From an uncultured Eubacteriales bacterium (lineage in GTDB: Bacteria > Bacillota > Clostridia > Oscillospirales > CAG-272), in the NCBI GenBank assembly GCA_949299535.1, contig CASGAQ010000012.1, positions 1 through 43,249 on the forward strand: a stretch of DNA of 43,249 bases, in the 5' to 3' direction. Made by a program: the position numbers and the translations under genes. Shown piece after piece: positions 41,387 through 43,249 of this stretch. Each line of letters starts with the position of its first letter. Within the stretch, counting starts at the first letter, position 1. The notes under the pieces were generated by a model, which had not been told where the DNA came from, made no database searches, and saw nothing but the letters and a program-made list of their open reading frames with translations.

Positions 41387-42198
41387 AAGACGCAATACAA
41401 GTTCGTGAATTAAAGAAAAGTTATGGCAGCCATATGGTTCTTAAGGGTCTTGATTTTCAAATTGAAAAAGGAGAAATTTTCGCTCTGCTCGGCGTAAACG
41501 GAGCAGGAAAAACGACAACGCTTGAATGTATCGAAGGTCTAAGAAAATATGACAGTGGTGCGATTACTGTAAACGGGAAAATGGGTATTCAGCTACAATC
41601 ATCATCTTTGCCCGCCCATATCAAGCCAATGGAGGCTGTAAAGCTGTTTGCAAAATGGAATAAAACAAAAATTGATGATACTATGCTTAACGGTCTTGGT
41701 ATCAAAGAAATGGAAAAGAAGCAGTATATACAATTATCCACAGGACAAAAAAGACGGTTACATCTTGCTCTTGCACTTATAGGCAATCCCGATGTTATTT
41801 TTCTCGATGAGCCGACTGCGGGACTTGATGTCGAGGGTAGACTATCGCTCCACGAACAAATCCGAAAGCTCAAATCACACGGAAAAACAATCGTCTTGGC
41901 AAGTCACGATATGGCGGAAGTAGAAACCTTATGTGACCGCATTGCTATTCTAAATAACGGAAATATTGCCTTTTGCGGTACAGCTTCGGAACTGACCGAT
42001 AGGGTTGGGAGAAAATATTTTATCCATATCAAGACGCAGCAAGGAGACAACACTTTTGAAACGGACAATATCGAAGATACTTTGATTTCTTTACTGGGCG
42101 AATTAAAACAGAAAAAAATCCATGTATTAGATATTAAAGTTGATCGTGGCACGTTGGAACAGCATTTTATCGAAATGGCAAGGAGGGAAGCAGAATGA
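41383..42198 (+). CDS. ABC exporter ATP-binding protein
   Basis: 271 aa. Walker A GVNGAGKTT (~38-46), signature LSTGQKRRL, Walker B VIFLDEPTAGLD and the switch His in LASHDMAE are all intact. The C-terminal ~60 residues are an extra domain common in drug-exporter ATPases. Starts with GTG overlapping the MerR stop (GTGA), so it is translationally coupled. With the permease downstream it forms a two-component exporter. Probably drug or peptide efflux (inference from the TipAS regulator). Confidence 0.93.
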   Translation: MKDAIQVRELKKSYGSHMVLKGLDFQIEKGEIFALLGVNGAGKTTTLECIEGLRKYDSGAITVNGKMGIQLQSSSLPAHIKPMEAVKLFAKWNKTKIDDTMLNGLGIKEMEKKQYIQLSTGQKRRLHLALALIGNPDVIFLDEPTAGLDVEGRLSLHEQIRKLKSHGKTIVLASHDMAEVETLCDRIAILNNGNIAFCGTASELTDRVGRKYFIHIKTQQGDNTFETDNIEDTLISLLGELKQKKIHVLDIKVDRGTLEQHFIEMARREAE

Positions 42199-42911
42199 AC
42201 GGTTTTTTATATGGCGTAGCATTACAGTGGAAGTTGGATATACGCAGTAAATCTTTGTTGGTAACCTGCTATATCGTTCCGCTTATTTTCTTTCTGCTTA
42301 TGGGTGGTATTTTTACTTCTGTTATGCCTGAAATGAGAAGCACACTGATACAATCTATGATTGTGATGAGCGTTTCAATGGGAGCGTTTATTGGGTTGCC
42401 GCCATCATTGATTGAAACTTATGGAAGTGATGTAAAAAAGGTTTATAAAGCAAATGGAGTCCCTTTATATTTAGGTCTTGTTACAATGTTCCTTTCTGCA
42501 TTTGTGCATTTGATGATTAGCTGTGCCATTATATTACTGCTTGCCCCGATACTGTTTGATGCAGCTTTGCCAGTACAGCTTCCGTTTTTCTTTCTTGCGC
42601 TTGCCATATACATCATTGTGTCGCTGAGTATTGGAAGTATATTAGGATTGGTTGTAAAAAATCAGGCAAAGCTGACAATGATAGCGCAACTTGTGTTTTT
42701 ACCCTCGATTATGCTTTCGGGGATTATGTTCCCTATCGACTTGCTGCCCGATTTTCTTGAAGCCATAGGGCGTATTTTCCCCGCTTCTTGGGGATACCGA
42801 TTGATGTTAGATAATGGTTTTTGCCTTGAAAATCTATGGTACTTAATTCTTATATTCTGTGCGGCAGTAATTATATGTGCAATACTTTTGAACAAGCAAA
42901 AATCCAAATAG
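42195..42911 (+). CDS. ABC-2-type permease
   Basis: 238 aa with six membrane helices. The ABC-2 signature is seen around MIAQLVFLPSIMLSGIMFPIDLLPDFLEAIGRIFPASWGYRLM. The start overlaps the ATPase stop by 4 bases (ATGA). It forms the membrane half of the exporter; the substrate is unknown. Confidence 0.92.
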   Translation: MNGFLYGVALQWKLDIRSKSLLVTCYIVPLIFFLLMGGIFTSVMPEMRSTLIQSMIVMSVSMGAFIGLPPSLIETYGSDVKKVYKANGVPLYLGLVTMFLSAFVHLMISCAIILLLAPILFDAALPVQLPFFFLALAIYIIVSLSIGSILGLVVKNQAKLTMIAQLVFLPSIMLSGIMFPIDLLPDFLEAIGRIFPASWGYRLMLDNGFCLENLWYLILIFCAAVIICAILLNKQKSK

Positions 42912-42928
42912 GTCGGAGGACACAGGTT

Positions 42929-43096
42929 TTGAATAAAACAGAATGGATATTATGCCCTATCTGTGGCAATAAAACTCGTACAATGATACGGGAAGATACA
43001 GAATTAAGAAATTTCCCTCTCTACTGTCCGAAGTGCAAAAAGGAAACAATCATCAATGCTCAGGATATGAAAGTCACGCTTGCAGAACACAAATAA
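42929..43096 (+). CDS. cysteine-rich KTR-type small protein
   Basis: 55 aa from TTG at 42929, 8 bases after CGGAGGA. Motif NKTEWILCPICGNKTRT and LYCPKCKKET provide two CxxC pairs, a likely zinc ribbon. This family is a frequent passenger of clostridial conjugative elements, with unknown function. An upstream in-frame ATG at 42836 lies inside the permease gene and is less likely. It is probably the last gene of the MerR-ABC operon. Confidence 0.85.
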   Translation: MNKTEWILCPICGNKTRTMIREDTELRNFPLYCPKCKKETIINAQDMKVTLAEHK

Positions 43097-43110
43097 GATT
43101 TTTATGTATG

Positions 43111-43146
43111 CCGCCGCATGGGTAATACCATAGCGGCGGTTTTTTG
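43111..43146 (+). terminator. intrinsic terminator of the MerR-ABC-KTR operon
   Basis: CCGCCGC-ATGG pairs with CCAT-a-GCGGCGG, followed by six T. Confidence 0.92.
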
Positions 43147-43149
43147 TGC

Positions 43150-43249
43150 CTATCGGCTGTCTCTGTCAAAGGATTTCTTTCTCTGTCTCGGCTGGTTTCT
43201 CTGCTTGCCCTCCGCCTGAAGCTGGCGCAGGCGTTTCAATACGCTCTCC
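43150..43249 (-). CDS. C-terminal end of a larger gene, probably mobile-element protein (partial)
   Basis: The last 32 codons of an ORF running in from the right edge; the stop TAG is at 43152-43150. The peptide ESVLKRLRQLQAEGKQRNQP, then ending KKSFDRDSR, is basic and Gln/Arg-rich like the tails of relaxase- or DUF4316-type proteins on clostridial conjugative elements. The identity cannot be proven from this fragment. Confidence 0.5.
   Translation of the reverse strand, partial: ESVLKRLRQLQAEGKQRNQPRQRKKSFDRDSR

Noticed and set aside
1..43249. CRISPR array or complete phage-defence locus
   Set aside because: No regularly spaced repeats, Cas proteins, restriction-modification or toxin-antitoxin pairs were seen.

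Overview
The window looks like a chromosome segment of an anaerobic, spore-forming member of the Clostridia (Bacillota). Supporting features are the rplU-prp-rpmA ribosomal cluster, in which L27 carries the Firmicute N-terminal extension; DnaD-type and DnaC/DnaI-type primosome genes; an alpha/beta-type small acid-soluble spore protein; a YunB-type sporulation protein; ClpC; a cobalamin-dependent methionine synthase in separate pieces; and a Na+-translocating decarboxylase beta subunit. Promoters are mostly sigma-A-like (TTGACA, 17 bp, TATAAT), and most transcription units end in clear intrinsic terminators. Genus and species cannot be read from the sequence.

Layout. 1-6.4 kb: tRNA-Leu(CAA); an ECF sigma factor with an unusually long C-terminal part; a GAP/CcdA-like membrane protein behind an attenuator-like leader; rplU-prp-rpmA; a small membrane protein; a secreted M23 peptidase; tRNA-Lys(UUU). 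6.5-13.4 kb: a membrane-tethered XRE regulator, clpC, a comM-type AAA ATPase and L-serine dehydratase. 13.4-15.4 kb: a dnaC/dnaI-like plus dnaD pair, with a cluster of DnaA-box-like sites upstream. 15.8-20 kb: a leftward operon mrp, low-Mr phosphatase, rimI, sialidase-fold protein, tsaD. 20-26.8 kb: uxaC, a DEDDh exonuclease, a TetR regulator, an RsgI-domain lipoprotein, a YccF protein, a SASP, and a DUF3343 plus cysteine-desulfurase pair. 26.9-30.8 kb: a leftward methionine-synthesis operon (metF, activation domain, metH core). 31-38 kb: glycerophosphodiesterase, ADP-ribosylglycohydrolase, tRNA-Gly(GCC), a DUF4430 protein, a polytopic membrane protein, an ECF sigma/anti-sigma pair and yunB. 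38-39.7 kb: a metal-ion-type riboswitch with an overlapping terminator, in front of a Na+-pump beta subunit and a small gamma-like protein.

From about 39.7 kb the character changes. A 63-codon fragment-like ORF is followed by a decayed TnpV transposon gene, a MerR/TipAS-type regulator with an ABC exporter, a cysteine-rich KTR protein, and the C-terminal end of a gene on the opposite strand. This is cargo and wreckage typical of clostridial conjugative or mobilisable elements, and the window probably ends inside the element.

The most interesting points are RNA-level and regulatory: the riboswitch candidate in front of a Na+ pump (yybP-ykoY-like core, with the Na+-I/DUF1646 class as the alternative), the short leader and terminator before the GAP-family gene, the 19-bp-spacer MerR promoter, the DnaA-box-like cluster, and the sialidase-fold gene embedded in a tRNA-modification operon. 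I saw no CRISPR array and no complete new defence system.
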